Origin: Marinifilum sp965230805 | GTDB lineage: Bacteria > Bacteroidota > Bacteroidia > Bacteroidales > Marinifilaceae | NCBI RefSeq assembly: GCF_965230805.1 | Contig: NZ_OZ246019.1 | Location: 1,736,001 to 1,800,000, forward strand | Length of the DNA stretch: 64,000 nucleotides | Direction: 5' to 3' | In this document: positions 43,730 through 53,348 of the stretch, in pieces | How positions within the stretch are numbered: the first letter of the stretch is position 1 | How the letters are laid out: the number at the start of each line of letters is the position of its first letter | Translations under genes and position numbers: made by a program | The notes under the pieces: generated by a model | Database searches by the model: none | What the model saw: only the letters and a program-made list of their open reading frames with translations | What the model was told of the DNA's origin: nothing

Positions 43730-44287
43730 ATGGAAAGTACTTTTAAGCGAGTAAATATTGACGAAGAAGTTGCTTTGAGTAAGGAAGTTGCACTCAATTC
43801 CGGTCAGGTTGATGATCAAATCACTGACTCTTTCCAATTGTATGAAATATCAAGAAAATTCGCACAGAAAGAAATTGTAGCCAGTAGTTTGGTTTACTCA
43901 ATGAGGAGAAAGATGAATTTTCTTTACAATCAGCATTTGAGATTAATAAAGCCTATTCTAAATAAGTATCCAAGCTTTTGGAAATCATTAGAAAAGTCAG
44001 AACAAAACGCAAAAGCATTTACTGGTTGGCTAAATCATATGAAAAAATTCTATGATTTATTGATGAAAGATTCTAAATATCAAAAAGCTTTGGTCGAAAA
44101 TAAAGTTAATTTAACCGATCTTAAGCAAGCGTATATACTTATTCCTGCTATTCAGCAGTCATATCGCAACTTATTAAAGTGTCAACTTCAAAAAAGAATT
44201 GCGAATAGACGTTTAAAGGATTTTGATTCAATAAGTGGAACTCAAGTACTCCAAACTGCTATGTATTTTGATAAGAAATCCCTCTGA
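43730..44287 (+). CDS. Hypothetical protein, predicted helical
   Basis: A 185-residue soluble, basic, predicted all-helical protein without signal peptide. I recognise no family. It starts MESTFKRVNIDEEVALSKEV and contains RRKMNFLYNQHLRLIKPILN and QQSYRNLLKCQLQKRIANRR. It is a single gene, divergent from the redoxin gene by about 220 bp and convergent with namZ; a hairpin lies between the stops. Confidence 0.7.
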   Translation: MESTFKRVNIDEEVALSKEVALNSGQVDDQITDSFQLYEISRKFAQKEIVASSLVYSMRRKMNFLYNQHLRLIKPILNKYPSFWKSLEKSEQNAKAFTGWLNHMKKFYDLLMKDSKYQKALVENKVNLTDLKQAYILIPAIQQSYRNLLKCQLQKRIANRRLKDFDSISGTQVLQTAMYFDKKSL

Positions 44288-44353
44288 AACAGGCCACCGG
44301 TTTTGTCAATTAAGTCGATACTACTTTCCTTTCGCCACCGGTGGTTCTGTTTC
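44286..44353. other. Inverted repeat between convergent genes
   Basis: GAAACAGGCCACCGG (44286-44300) and CCGGTGGTTCTGTTTC (44338-44353) pair with one small bulge around a 37-nt loop; GCCACCGGT also occurs twice in direct orientation. There is no T-run, so it may stabilise mRNA 3' ends rather than terminate. Confidence 0.55.
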
Positions 44354-44358
44354 CGATT

Positions 44359-45543
44359 TCACCAATCAGGATAAATCAGATATTTTTTTCGAATTTGTTT
44401 GTAGGCCTCAAGTTTATCATGCCAGGACGCTCTAATGTCCTCTTCACTCATTCCTTTTTCTATTTGCTTCCGCAACACATTGCTTCCAGCCAGATTTTTA
44501 AAAAAAGCATTAAAAAAATTCGTATTTGCCGACAATTGCTGGTACGCCAGTAATAAATAGGATAAATCCAGTCTTTTCTTATTTCTAAACTCTTTTAATT
44601 CTATTTTGGACAAATCGACTCCATTGCAAATTTCACCCTTGAACTTTGGATACTTGCTTGCACCAGGAATGCTTTTAGGGGTGAAAGTAAAACCTGATGC
44701 CTTCATTTTAGGATGTCCAAAACATTGAAATGGCTGATCGGTACCTCGCCCTGCACTTACCACACTCCCTTCAAAAAAGCATAAGGATGGATACAAGGCT
44801 ATGGACAAAGCATTTGGAAGGTTGGGAGATGGTTTTACAGGTAAATCATAAATTTGATTTCTATTCCAGTTCTTACAAGGTACTACCCTAAGATCGCATT
44901 GTAATTTTCCTTTAAGCCACAATTCCCCATTAATCATTTGTGCATATTCACCAATTGTTAATCCATACACAACCGGCACCGGATGCATCCCAACAAAAGA
45001 TTCATAGTCTACATCCAAAACAGGGCCATCAACATAGTATGCATTCGGATTTGGCCTGTCTAAAATTAGCAAAGGAATGCTTTGCTCAGCACAAACTTCC
45101 ATTACATAGTGTAATGTAGAAATATAGGTGTAGAATCGTACGCCCACATCCTGAATATCGAAAAGTATGATGTCGAGATCTTGAACTTCGTTTGCGCTGG
45201 GCTTAAAATGGTTTCCATATAATGAAACAATGGGAATACCTGTTTTTACATCCTTACTATTCTTCAGCTTTTCTCCGGCATCGGCTGTTCCTCTAAATCC
45301 ATGTTCAGGACTAAATATTCTTTTGATATTGATCCCTTTGGAGAGCAAAAAATCAACCAAATGAATATTTTTAACCCAAGACGATTGGTTGCCAACAACA
45401 CCAATCGACTTATTGGCTAAAATGGGTAGGTAGATATCATATCTTTCGGCAGCGGGTATTGGCCTCGCGTCCTTTTGAATTGCACATGACGAACTTCCAT
45501 AAATCAAGCACATCAAAACTGTAAACAAATAATTTCTCACCAT
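44359..45543 (-). CDS. namZ: Exo-beta-N-acetylmuramidase NamZ-like lipoprotein (DUF1343)
   Basis: A 394-residue protein with a lipoprotein-like signal (MVRNYLFTVLMCLIYGSSSC) and the DUF1343 domain over nearly all the rest. Family landmarks: FSPEHGFRGTADAGEKL, DIILFDIQDVGVRFYTYIST, LILDRPNPNAYYVDGPVLD, ALYPSLCFFEGSVVSAGRGT and PFQCFGHP. The characterised family member NamZ removes non-reducing terminal MurNAc from peptidoglycan fragments (GH171). It would be anchored in the periplasm and serve cell-wall recycling. Confidence 0.88.
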   Translation of the reverse strand: MVRNYLFTVLMCLIYGSSSCAIQKDARPIPAAERYDIYLPILANKSIGVVGNQSSWVKNIHLVDFLLSKGINIKRIFSPEHGFRGTADAGEKLKNSKDVKTGIPIVSLYGNHFKPSANEVQDLDIILFDIQDVGVRFYTYISTLHYVMEVCAEQSIPLLILDRPNPNAYYVDGPVLDVDYESFVGMHPVPVVYGLTIGEYAQMINGELWLKGKLQCDLRVVPCKNWNRNQIYDLPVKPSPNLPNALSIALYPSLCFFEGSVVSAGRGTDQPFQCFGHPKMKASGFTFTPKSIPGASKYPKFKGEICNGVDLSKIELKEFRNKKRLDLSYLLLAYQQLSANTNFFNAFFKNLAGSNVLRKQIEKGMSEEDIRASWHDKLEAYKQIRKKYLIYPDW

Positions 45544-45614
45544 ATTTCTCTTTTCGATTTTTGATTAGATGAAATTACTACTTTTGTGTTAATCTTAACA
45601 AAAAGAATATCAAT

Positions 45615-46856
45615 TTGAATCTGGAATTATTTATAGCCAACAAGATTACTACTGGTGAAAAAGGCGAAATAAAAATGTCTCGCCCGATTATTAAAATTGC
45701 CAAACTTAGTATTTCCCTTGGAATCAGTGTAATGATTTTAGCCATTGCCATAGTTACCGGTTTTAAATCAGAAATTACAAACAAAGTAACTGGTTTCGGA
45801 TCTCACATTCAGATTACCAATTACGATAACAACTCCTCTTTTGAGACACAACCCATCAGCAAGAGTATCATCGACACGAAGTTAATTAAACAAATCCATG
45901 GTATTCGTCATATCCAATCATTTGCCACAAAACCTGGAATTCTGAAAACAAAATCGGAAATACAAGGCATAGTTTTAAATGGAGTAGGGAACGATTTTGA
46001 CTGGAGCTTTTTTGAAAAGAATCTGGTTGATGGAGACATTTTCCAACTTGGAGAAAAGAAAACTAATCAAATTCTAATATCCAAAAAGCTTTCAAAGCTT
46101 TTACAAGTAAAAGTTGGCGATAAAATATCCGTTTTCTTTATTCAGCAACCACCACGCGAAAGAAGATTCCGGATCTCGGGCATCTACAATACCGGAATGG
46201 AAGAATTCGACAAACTTTTTTTGGTTTGCGATATGCGTCATATTCAAAAACTGAATGATTGGAACGAAGATCAGATAAGTGGATATGAAGTGTTTATTGA
46301 AGATTTTAATGAAATATCGAAACTTACCTACCTGGTAAAACAAAGCACAGCTAGCTCTTTTACACAAGAAGGTGGTAGTATAAAAGTTCGAAATATTATT
46401 AGAAAATATCCTCAAATTTTTAGTTGGTTGGAAATGCTGGACATCAATGTTTGGATTATTCTTACACTAATGGTTCTGGTGGCAGGTATCAACATGATAT
46501 CCGGATTGCTCATCATCATATTGGAAAAAACCAACATGATCGGAATTTTAAAGGCATTAGGCACTTCAAATTGGTCGATCCGTAAAATATTTTTGTACCA
46601 GGCAAGCATGATTATTGGAAAGGGAATGCTTTGGGGAAATGTTATTGGGATAAGTATATGTATTATTCAGCACTACTTTGAAATTATCCCTTTAGATCCA
46701 ACCAATTATTACGTTAACACCGTACCCATAAATTTAAAACTTAGTCATTTGATATTATTGAACATTGGCAGTGCAATTGCCACAGTTTCCATGTTGTTAA
46801 TTCCTTCCTATTTAATCAGCAAAATCAGTCCGGCTAAAGCAATTCGATTCGATTAA
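45615..46856 (+). CDS. ABC transporter permease, LolC/E (FtsX-like) family
   Basis: A 413-residue inner-membrane protein: a cytoplasmic N-terminus and one helix (about 28-50, ISLGISVMILAIAIVTGF), a large periplasmic MacB_PCD domain (50-265), and three C-terminal helices of the FtsX domain, with IWIILTLMVLVAGINMISGL-like sequence near 280. The coupling motif EKTNMIGILKALGTSNWSIR is that of LolC/LolE. The start is TTG at 45615: the residues before the first Met (NLELFIANKI) match the family N-terminus. It probably works with LolD (2434-3087). Confidence 0.88.
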   Translation: MNLELFIANKITTGEKGEIKMSRPIIKIAKLSISLGISVMILAIAIVTGFKSEITNKVTGFGSHIQITNYDNNSSFETQPISKSIIDTKLIKQIHGIRHIQSFATKPGILKTKSEIQGIVLNGVGNDFDWSFFEKNLVDGDIFQLGEKKTNQILISKKLSKLLQVKVGDKISVFFIQQPPRERRFRISGIYNTGMEEFDKLFLVCDMRHIQKLNDWNEDQISGYEVFIEDFNEISKLTYLVKQSTASSFTQEGGSIKVRNIIRKYPQIFSWLEMLDINVWIILTLMVLVAGINMISGLLIIILEKTNMIGILKALGTSNWSIRKIFLYQASMIIGKGMLWGNVIGISICIIQHYFEIIPLDPTNYYVNTVPINLKLSHLILLNIGSAIATVSMLLIPSYLISKISPAKAIRFD

Positions 46857-46867
46857 TTATACCAGTT

Positions 46868-49800
46868 TTATTTCTGCCAACTGGCAACCGCCAAGCTTTT
46901 CTTACCATCCATTTTTATGGTAAGAGCTTTCTTAAACCTTACATGTTTTACGGCTCCATATTCAGCAATCAGATCTTGCTGGCTCAATAATTCATAGTCC
47001 ACAAACGAAGTTTTGGAATGGTGATGTATTGAGCAATATCCAATATTCATTGAGGTTACATTGTGAAAGAAATGCGAGCCCGATGAAGCCTCCAATGGAT
47101 AATCAGAAAAACTGGTCTCTACAATCAATTTTGAATTCGAAATATCATTCCATTTTACAGGAATCCCAATCCATCGATCTCTGGTACCCCATCTTCCAGG
47201 TCCAATTAACACATAGTTTTTATCCTTCAATTTCATTTTTTCGTTCACCGAAGAAATTATCCTTGCAATTTCGGGAGTCATTTCTTTTTTAAATCGGCCT
47301 GGATCAATGTAAATTACATCACAAACATGATCTACCAGTCCGTTTCCCATACTCATTTCGGAGAGCAGCATTAATTTCTTTGGATCTACCTGGTCTATAT
47401 CCACATTATAATCTTCCACATTGCCAATTAAAGGTTTAATTTGCAACAAATAAAAAGACGCCTTTCCTTCCTTATCTTTTGTCAAGTCAACTGCAAATTC
47501 AATTTCAATAGGCGATCCCATGGCCTCTTTTACAATATCCAAAACCAATTCGATGGTTTTGGCCAACGGAATATGGTCGTATTTTAGGATATTGGCGAAA
47601 TTTACAATTCGTGGTCCGTAGGAATCTAATCCCGGACTAATGGTATCGTTCAACGAATTGTAAACCGAAGCACAATGAGTAAGGTTTCCATGCTCCTCTG
47701 CAACATCAATTTCCAAACGAATTAATCCTGCAGTTTCGCCTTCCAGCAGATCAACATCTTTCTTTTTTAAATCGATTGCATAAAATTCTACTTGAGAGTT
47801 TTTAAACTGATCTTTAGGCGAATTGTTTTCAATATTTGGGAAAATCGGTGAAAACCTACAGGCTTTTTCTCCATCAACAACATATTTTCCCAATCCTACT
47901 GCAATAACAGCATAGCCCTCCTCGGGTTTCATATGCCCGTAAGGGTAATAATTGTAGGATTGAGCCACTCCCGAAATGTGGGGGTAAAAAGTATCTTCGT
48001 ACCGATTGCCTACAACTTCTTGGATGACTACACCCATTTTTTCCTCTTCAAGTTTGTAATTTAAGGCCTGAACATTGGCGCGAGATTCCTCGGAGAAGAT
48101 GGAAGCATACACCAACTTTATGCCATCGGTAACCTGCTTTACACGCTGATTTAAATCGGGATGATTGTTGGGAACCAAATAGGTTTGGAATACACCTGCC
48201 ACAGGCTGTAATAAAGAATCTTCAAACAATCCTGAAGAACGAATGGCCAATGGCTGATTAAAATTCATTAACATGATCCTGATTTTCTGTACCAACCTTA
48301 TGGTAAGGTCAGAAGCCAAAAACAATCGCTGTATCTCTTTAAAGTCGGGCATGTCTTTCGTCCTATCCAATAGATTATTTCTATCGATAAAGGATTCATA
48401 CTCATCAACACCAATAACAGCTGTCATAGGTGCTTTAATGTTAATGTCTTTGATGTATCTACTTAATTCGAGATTAAACAACATGGAGTTGATAAATGCC
48501 AATCCTCTACCCTTTCCTCCTAACGAACCGGTTGAAAGAGTAACAATATTGTTGGCATTAAGCACCTGGTCGGAATTAAACTCAACCACCTTCCCTTTAT
48601 TTTTCTCGTTACGATAATTTTGAATCACATTAATCAGGTAATCGCGAAGGTCTTCGGCTGATTTGAAATCCCCAATTTTATAGGGAGCAATCATTTTGGC
48701 AATGCGAATTTCGCCTCGTGCCATCAGCCAAAGCGAAAAATGATTCTTATTGGCATGATAAACCAACGATTCTGAAGGAATGTGGTAAAGATATTCCTCA
48801 AACTCTTTTAATGATTTTGCCGTTGCAATTTCATTTCCATCAGCATCTTTGTATATAAAATCGCCAAATCCCAGAAACTGGCGAATAAACAAGCGGATAT
48901 CATGACGCAAGGTTTCTGAGTTCTTATTAATGAAGCTACATTTGAGTGTAAAAGCATGAGCTGCATTGGTAACATCCGAAGACTGCAAAATCACCGGAAG
49001 GTTAGGATATTCGCCTTTAATCTCCTTTACCAATTGAATTCCTGCATCCTCTTCAAAAACACCTTGTTTCGAAAACTTCACATCCGAAATTAAACACAAC
49101 AAATACTCTTTAAACTTGTAGTAAATGTTCATTGCCTCTTCGTAATTCGAAGCCAATAAGATTTTCGGGCGCGCTCTTAACCTTAAAATTTTGTATTGTG
49201 CATCGGTACTAACATCATCAATAATTCGTTGGGTTTGTGCCAGAACGCTTTGGTAAAGCATTGGCATATACCGTGAATAATATTTGGTTGAATCCTCCAC
49301 CAATAAAATCACCCTCGAAAGTCCAATTTTTGTATCATTATCAACATTCACTTTGTCTTCCAACGATTTAATCATGGCAAAAAACACCTGCGATTCACCA
49401 TTCCATACAAACAATTTATCAACTGCTTTCAGTTCATTTCTTTGTTCTTCGAACAATGCAATATCAGCATCATTATTTAAAAGAAGAAAAATAGAAATGT
49501 ATGGAAACTGGCTCTTAATTTTCTCGCTATATTCCATCGGGGTTTTCTTGTCCACACCAACCATCAGGATAATCATATCGAAATGCTTACTGTGCAATTG
49601 CTCCATGGTTTCTTCAAGAGTAGACACTCCGGTAATACGAGGCATAGAGGTAAGATTCAATTGCTGATATTCACCTGAAATCTGCTCTGCAAATCGCCCT
49701 TCCCTCTCAATGCAATAGGCATCGTATAAATTCGCCACCAAGAGAATTTCTTTCACCTTAAAAGGCATTAAATCATGATAAATATCTCTATCCGCATTGT

Positions 49801-50326
49801 TTTTATTCAGGAAGTTCTGAAGAAGTTTACGATTGGTTACAGGAACATAAGGGCCAATAATTTCCTTTTTTTCCTCCTTTTTCTTTTTTACTTGCGTAAG
49901 CAACTGCTTGCCGGTCTCACTATTGATGTATCCAACAATAATATTAGCAAGATTCTCAATCAAGTGTCTTTCTTCTTTCAAGAAAGGACCTTCATCCAGA
50001 TTCTGAAATTTTTTTACGTAACAGATCTCAATTCTTCCACTTTTGTTGTCGATGGTTAAAAATTCCTGGGTCATGGTCCACTGCGACAATCTAAAACCCG
50101 AGCTTAGATATTCGCTTCCGTCAAAAATTATTCTGGCTACGGTAAACTCAGGATACTGCCAGGCTTTCGGAAGTATAAAGCAAATTTGCTGTAAGGTATC
50201 TTCAATAGATCTTCCTTCCTTAATAATACCTGTGGTTTGATTAATTGCAGCAAGTTCTTTAAGTCTTTCGATATTCTCTGCAATAATTCTGTTAATACCT
50301 TGATTATTATCTGATTCTGAATTCAT
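46868..50326 (-). CDS. Receiver-PPDK_N fusion protein (PEP/pyruvate-binding domain family)
   Basis: A 1152-residue cytoplasmic protein. Residues 1-150 resemble a GAF-type sensor (TTGIIKEGRSIEDTLQQICF). About 190-320 is a receiver-like domain without the phospho-acceptor Asp (FDMIILMVGVD). About 334-480 is a second receiver with acidic pair VEDS, acceptor Asp in LISDVKF (about 413), QSSDV and the Lys in FINKNS. From about 590 to the end is an ATP-grasp PPDK_N/PEP-synthase N-type domain (TGSLGGKGRGLAFINSML, LAIRSSGLFEDSLLQPVAGV, VLIGPGRWGTRDRWIGIPVK). I see no phospho-His swivel (TSHxA) and no PEP-binding barrel, so it is not a PEP synthase. Function unknown. Confidence 0.8.
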   Translation of the reverse strand: MNSESDNNQGINRIIAENIERLKELAAINQTTGIIKEGRSIEDTLQQICFILPKAWQYPEFTVARIIFDGSEYLSSGFRLSQWTMTQEFLTIDNKSGRIEICYVKKFQNLDEGPFLKEERHLIENLANIIVGYINSETGKQLLTQVKKKKEEKKEIIGPYVPVTNRKLLQNFLNKNNADRDIYHDLMPFKVKEILLVANLYDAYCIEREGRFAEQISGEYQQLNLTSMPRITGVSTLEETMEQLHSKHFDMIILMVGVDKKTPMEYSEKIKSQFPYISIFLLLNNDADIALFEEQRNELKAVDKLFVWNGESQVFFAMIKSLEDKVNVDNDTKIGLSRVILLVEDSTKYYSRYMPMLYQSVLAQTQRIIDDVSTDAQYKILRLRARPKILLASNYEEAMNIYYKFKEYLLCLISDVKFSKQGVFEEDAGIQLVKEIKGEYPNLPVILQSSDVTNAAHAFTLKCSFINKNSETLRHDIRLFIRQFLGFGDFIYKDADGNEIATAKSLKEFEEYLYHIPSESLVYHANKNHFSLWLMARGEIRIAKMIAPYKIGDFKSAEDLRDYLINVIQNYRNEKNKGKVVEFNSDQVLNANNIVTLSTGSLGGKGRGLAFINSMLFNLELSRYIKDINIKAPMTAVIGVDEYESFIDRNNLLDRTKDMPDFKEIQRLFLASDLTIRLVQKIRIMLMNFNQPLAIRSSGLFEDSLLQPVAGVFQTYLVPNNHPDLNQRVKQVTDGIKLVYASIFSEESRANVQALNYKLEEEKMGVVIQEVVGNRYEDTFYPHISGVAQSYNYYPYGHMKPEEGYAVIAVGLGKYVVDGEKACRFSPIFPNIENNSPKDQFKNSQVEFYAIDLKKKDVDLLEGETAGLIRLEIDVAEEHGNLTHCASVYNSLNDTISPGLDSYGPRIVNFANILKYDHIPLAKTIELVLDIVKEAMGSPIEIEFAVDLTKDKEGKASFYLLQIKPLIGNVEDYNVDIDQVDPKKLMLLSEMSMGNGLVDHVCDVIYIDPGRFKKEMTPEIARIISSVNEKMKLKDKNYVLIGPGRWGTRDRWIGIPVKWNDISNSKLIVETSFSDYPLEASSGSHFFHNVTSMNIGYCSIHHHSKTSFVDYELLSQQDLIAEYGAVKHVRFKKALTIKMDGKKSLAVASWQK

Positions 50327-50546
50327 AGGTGCGAGGCTTACTTAGATACAATAAAAATTAAATCATAAAATTCAATTCTTTAGCGCAAAAAACGGACTCT
50401 TTTAAAATTAAGGATTTTAAACGAATATAACAGCTTGACCTTGAACGAATTCTTTCATACCTTTAATCAATCGAGCAGTAATACAAGCATCTGCTTTCAT
50501 ATTTTACCCAAAATAATATTCATGTCTAACTTAAACAATTTGCATC

Positions 50547-51902
50547 ATGACAACCATGTTCAAAGCCCCATCCAGTAAAGAATTTATGGATAATCTTATT
50601 AGTAGAACACCCGGTGAGACTGAATTTCATCAGGCAGTTCACGAAGTTGTAGAATCTTTGGTTCCTTTTCTGGAGGAAAATCCTAAGTACAGAACAGCAA
50701 AAATTTTAGAGCGCATTTCAGAGCCTGAAAGAGTAGTTATATTCAGAGTTCCATGGGTTGATGACAAAGGAGAAGTGCAGATAAACAGGGGGTATCGAGT
50801 AGAGATGAACAGCGCAATTGGGCCTTACAAAGGAGGGCTTCGCTTTCACCCTACGGTAAATCTTGGTATTCTAAAATTTTTAGCCTTCGAGCAAGTTTTT
50901 AAAAACAGTTTAACCACTCTGCCAATGGGTGGTGGTAAAGGAGGATCAGACTTTGATCCCAAACAAAAATCGGACGGCGAAGTAATGCGATTCTGCCAAA
51001 GCTTTATGACCGAGTTATCGAAACACATTGGCCCGAATACTGATGTTCCTGCCGGAGATATTGGTGTTGGTGGTCGCGAAATTGGTTTCATGTTTGGACA
51101 ATACAAAAGGCTGCGTAACGAATTTACAGGTGTTCTTACCGGTAAAGGAGCCGAATGGGGAGGAAGTTTAATTCGTCCTGAAGCAACCGGATACGGTAAT
51201 GTTTATTTTGCCGAAGAAATGCTGAATGCCAAGGGGGACAGTTTAAAAGGCAAAATTGTAAGTGTATCAGGATCGGGAAATGTGGCTCAGTTTACAGTAG
51301 AAAAAGTAAACGAACTTGGTGGAAAAGTGGTTACCCTATCCGATTCTTCGGGATTTATTTATGATCCGGATGGAATAGATGAAGAAAAACTGACTTATGT
51401 GATGCGTTTGAAAAACGTAAAACGAGGCAGAATTGAAGAATATGCTAAAAAATACAATGTTGGATACTTCCCAGGTGAAAGACCTTGGGGTGTAAAATGT
51501 GATGTTGCCTTACCAAGTGCAACTCAGAATGAAATTAACGATGAAGAGGCTAAAATTTTAATTGAAAATGGTTGTATTTGCGTTTCGGAAGGAGCCAATA
51601 TGCCATCAACTCCCGAGGCCATTGAAGTTTACCTGAAACATGAAATCTTATTTGGCCCTGGTAAAGCAGCAAATGCAGGTGGTGTTGCAGTTTCAGGATT
51701 GGAAATGTCGCAAAATGCTATGCGCTTAAGTTGGACTCGCGAAGAAGTAGACAATCAGCTAAAACGCATCATGAAAGATATTCATACTACCTGTATTCGA
51801 TACGGTAAAACCTCAAATGGTTTTGTGAACTACGTAAATGGTGCAAATATTGGAGGCTTTGTAAAAGTTGCCAATGCTATGATTGCGCAAGGAATTGTAT
51901 AA
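50547..51902 (+). CDS. gdhA: Glutamate dehydrogenase (hexameric, NADP-type)
   Basis: A 451-residue enzyme that makes glutamate from 2-oxoglutarate and ammonia. The substrate site has YKGGLRFHPTVN and the catalytic Lys in LPMGGGKGGSDFDPKQ; the Rossmann motif is VSVSGSGNVAQFTVEKV; NIGGFVKVANAM is the usual ending. Length and motifs fit the GdhA subfamily (about 450) normally specific for NADPH. Monocistronic, with a terminator at 51930-51961. Confidence 0.95.
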   Translation: MTTMFKAPSSKEFMDNLISRTPGETEFHQAVHEVVESLVPFLEENPKYRTAKILERISEPERVVIFRVPWVDDKGEVQINRGYRVEMNSAIGPYKGGLRFHPTVNLGILKFLAFEQVFKNSLTTLPMGGGKGGSDFDPKQKSDGEVMRFCQSFMTELSKHIGPNTDVPAGDIGVGGREIGFMFGQYKRLRNEFTGVLTGKGAEWGGSLIRPEATGYGNVYFAEEMLNAKGDSLKGKIVSVSGSGNVAQFTVEKVNELGGKVVTLSDSSGFIYDPDGIDEEKLTYVMRLKNVKRGRIEEYAKKYNVGYFPGERPWGVKCDVALPSATQNEINDEEAKILIENGCICVSEGANMPSTPEAIEVYLKHEILFGPGKAANAGGVAVSGLEMSQNAMRLSWTREEVDNQLKRIMKDIHTTCIRYGKTSNGFVNYVNGANIGGFVKVANAMIAQGIV

Positions 51903-51929
51903 CTAACCTGATTGGTAATATTTAAAATG

Positions 51930-51961
51930 AGCTTGTTCCCATTACGGAGCAAGCTTTTTTA
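51930..51961 (+). terminator. Terminator of gdhA
   Basis: Stem AGCTTGTTC / GAGCAAGCT (one G-T pair) and a seven-base T-run. Confidence 0.88.
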
Positions 51962-52001
51962 TATCCCTAATCTCAACTCTGAATCAAAAACATTGATATT
52001 T

Positions 52002-52268
52002 AACGTGAGTTCGACGTAAAATTCGTTCACAGTTTGCACTGATTTTGAGTAGAAATTTTATCAAATTTTCGAAGGAATATCGGGATATTTCAAGAAGATT
52101 TGAGGAAATTTATGCCGAAAGCAGGCAAACACATAATGGAAAGTTCTCTTTACGACATCTTCACATTAAAAATTCCTCAAAATAGCACGCTATTCTTTCC
52201 AAATTTTTAATGCAAATCTATCCCAAATATAACTTTCTGTGGATAGAATTTTACGTCGAACTCACGTT
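52002..52268 (+). mobile_element. MITE-like element, copy 6 (267 bp)
   Basis: Consensus copy with perfect 23-bp ends (AACGTGAGTTCGACGTAAAA... / ...CGAACTCACGTT). Flanks end in ATTT on the left and begin with ATTT on the right, a 4-bp match. It is 113 bp before array copy A3. Confidence 0.88.
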
Positions 52269-52381
52269 ATTTAATCCCAATTGTATTTTAAAAGATCTGA
52301 TGAATCAGTTTGCCTGTTTCAATAATTGATTCCGATACCGACTCACAGCGTGTTTTTTATGGAGCGTTTAAAGCGCAAGAT

Positions 52382-52878
52382 GCATTAGTATGTCCTGCCA
52401 TCTGAGCTGTTCGAGCAGGCATTGTTTCACTATTTGTTGATAAGTGCATCGTTCTACCTGTCATCTGCACCCTTCGATCTGCCAAGTGCACCCTTCGTGT
52501 TGAAAAATGCATTGTTCGTGTTAATAGATGCACCGTTCTACCTGCCATCTGCGCCGTTCTACCTGCCAAGTGCAAGGTATTTGTTGATATCTGCACCGTA
52601 TTTGTTAATAAGTGCAATGCATTTGACAGGAAGTAGGGAAGCAATGCCAGGTGGAACAGCACTTTTATCAGGAAGTAGGGAAACAATGGCAGGTAGAAGC
52701 ATGCATATTGCAACAATTATGAGAACAATGGCAGGTAGAAGAGTACAGACAACAGGTCTCTCGTCACAATTGTCAGGTAGAAGAGTGCAGACGACAAGTA
52801 GAAAGGGTACAGCAATACAATGTTTGGATTAGGCACCCTTAGGCATAAAAACAACTTAGGTGCTTTCTGCTGCATGCT
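52382..52878 (+). repeat. 21-bp-unit array element, copy A3
   Basis: About 21 units of 21 bp in the same order as A1, starting GCATTAGTATGTCCTGCCAT and passing through TGCACCGTTCTACCTGCCAT, TAGGGAAGCAATGCCAGGTG and AAGCATGCATATTGCAACAA. The polarity switch is at the TGCAATGCATTTGACAGGAA unit. The tail is shorter than in A1/A2 and fades after GCTTTCTGCTGCATG. It keeps the exact 21-bp register although many units carry substitutions. Confidence 0.85.
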
Positions 52879-53090
52879 TTTATGAAAGAATCGATATCCC
52901 CACTGGAGTGAAATTATCAAACTCTCAAACTTGTTGTGGTTCTTTTGAAATCATGCTGATTCATGCCAGTATTGGTATAAAATCAATCTGATTTTTTTGA
53001 CGGTAGAGACGCCTAAATTAGTTGTGTCTGCTACATGCTTATAATAATCGGGATATTTATACAAAGTCGCAATTTTGCAATACCATAATT

Positions 53091-53262
53091 AACGTTAGTT
53101 CGACGTAAAATAATAGTATTCAAAGTGTTCCCAATCTTGCTATTGATGCCTTGCTGTTGTTTAAAACATATGGACATAGTTTAGGCTATGCCTCTGTTTT
53201 TTGCCTTATCTATGCTCAAAATCAGTGCAAACTGCGACCATATTTTTAGTCGAACACAGCTT
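53091..53262 (-). mobile_element. Degenerate or chimeric MITE relative (172 bp)
   Basis: Left end AACGTTAGTTCGACGTAAAA is one base from the MITE consensus; the right end (TTAGTCGAACACAGCTT) is a decayed partner. GCTCAAAATCAGTGCAAACTGCG near the right end matches copy 2. The middle is unrelated and contains ACATAGTTTAGGCTATG. It lies 86 bp before the CPBP gene. Confidence 0.55.
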
Positions 53263-53348
53263 ATTAAAACTGGTATTATTTCGGAGAAATCAAAAATGTT
53301 TGAAATTATTCTGCTAATTTTAAATCTCTTATTAAATCCTGTACAATT

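Noticed and set aside
46868..50326. Phosphoenolpyruvate synthase or pyruvate phosphate dikinase
   Set aside because: Only the N-terminal nucleotide-binding domain is present; the phospho-His and PEP-binding domains are not visible.
52382..52822. CRISPR array
   Set aside because: There are no constant repeats with unique spacers; the whole unit varies, the period is 21 bp, the polarity flips, and no cas genes are present.
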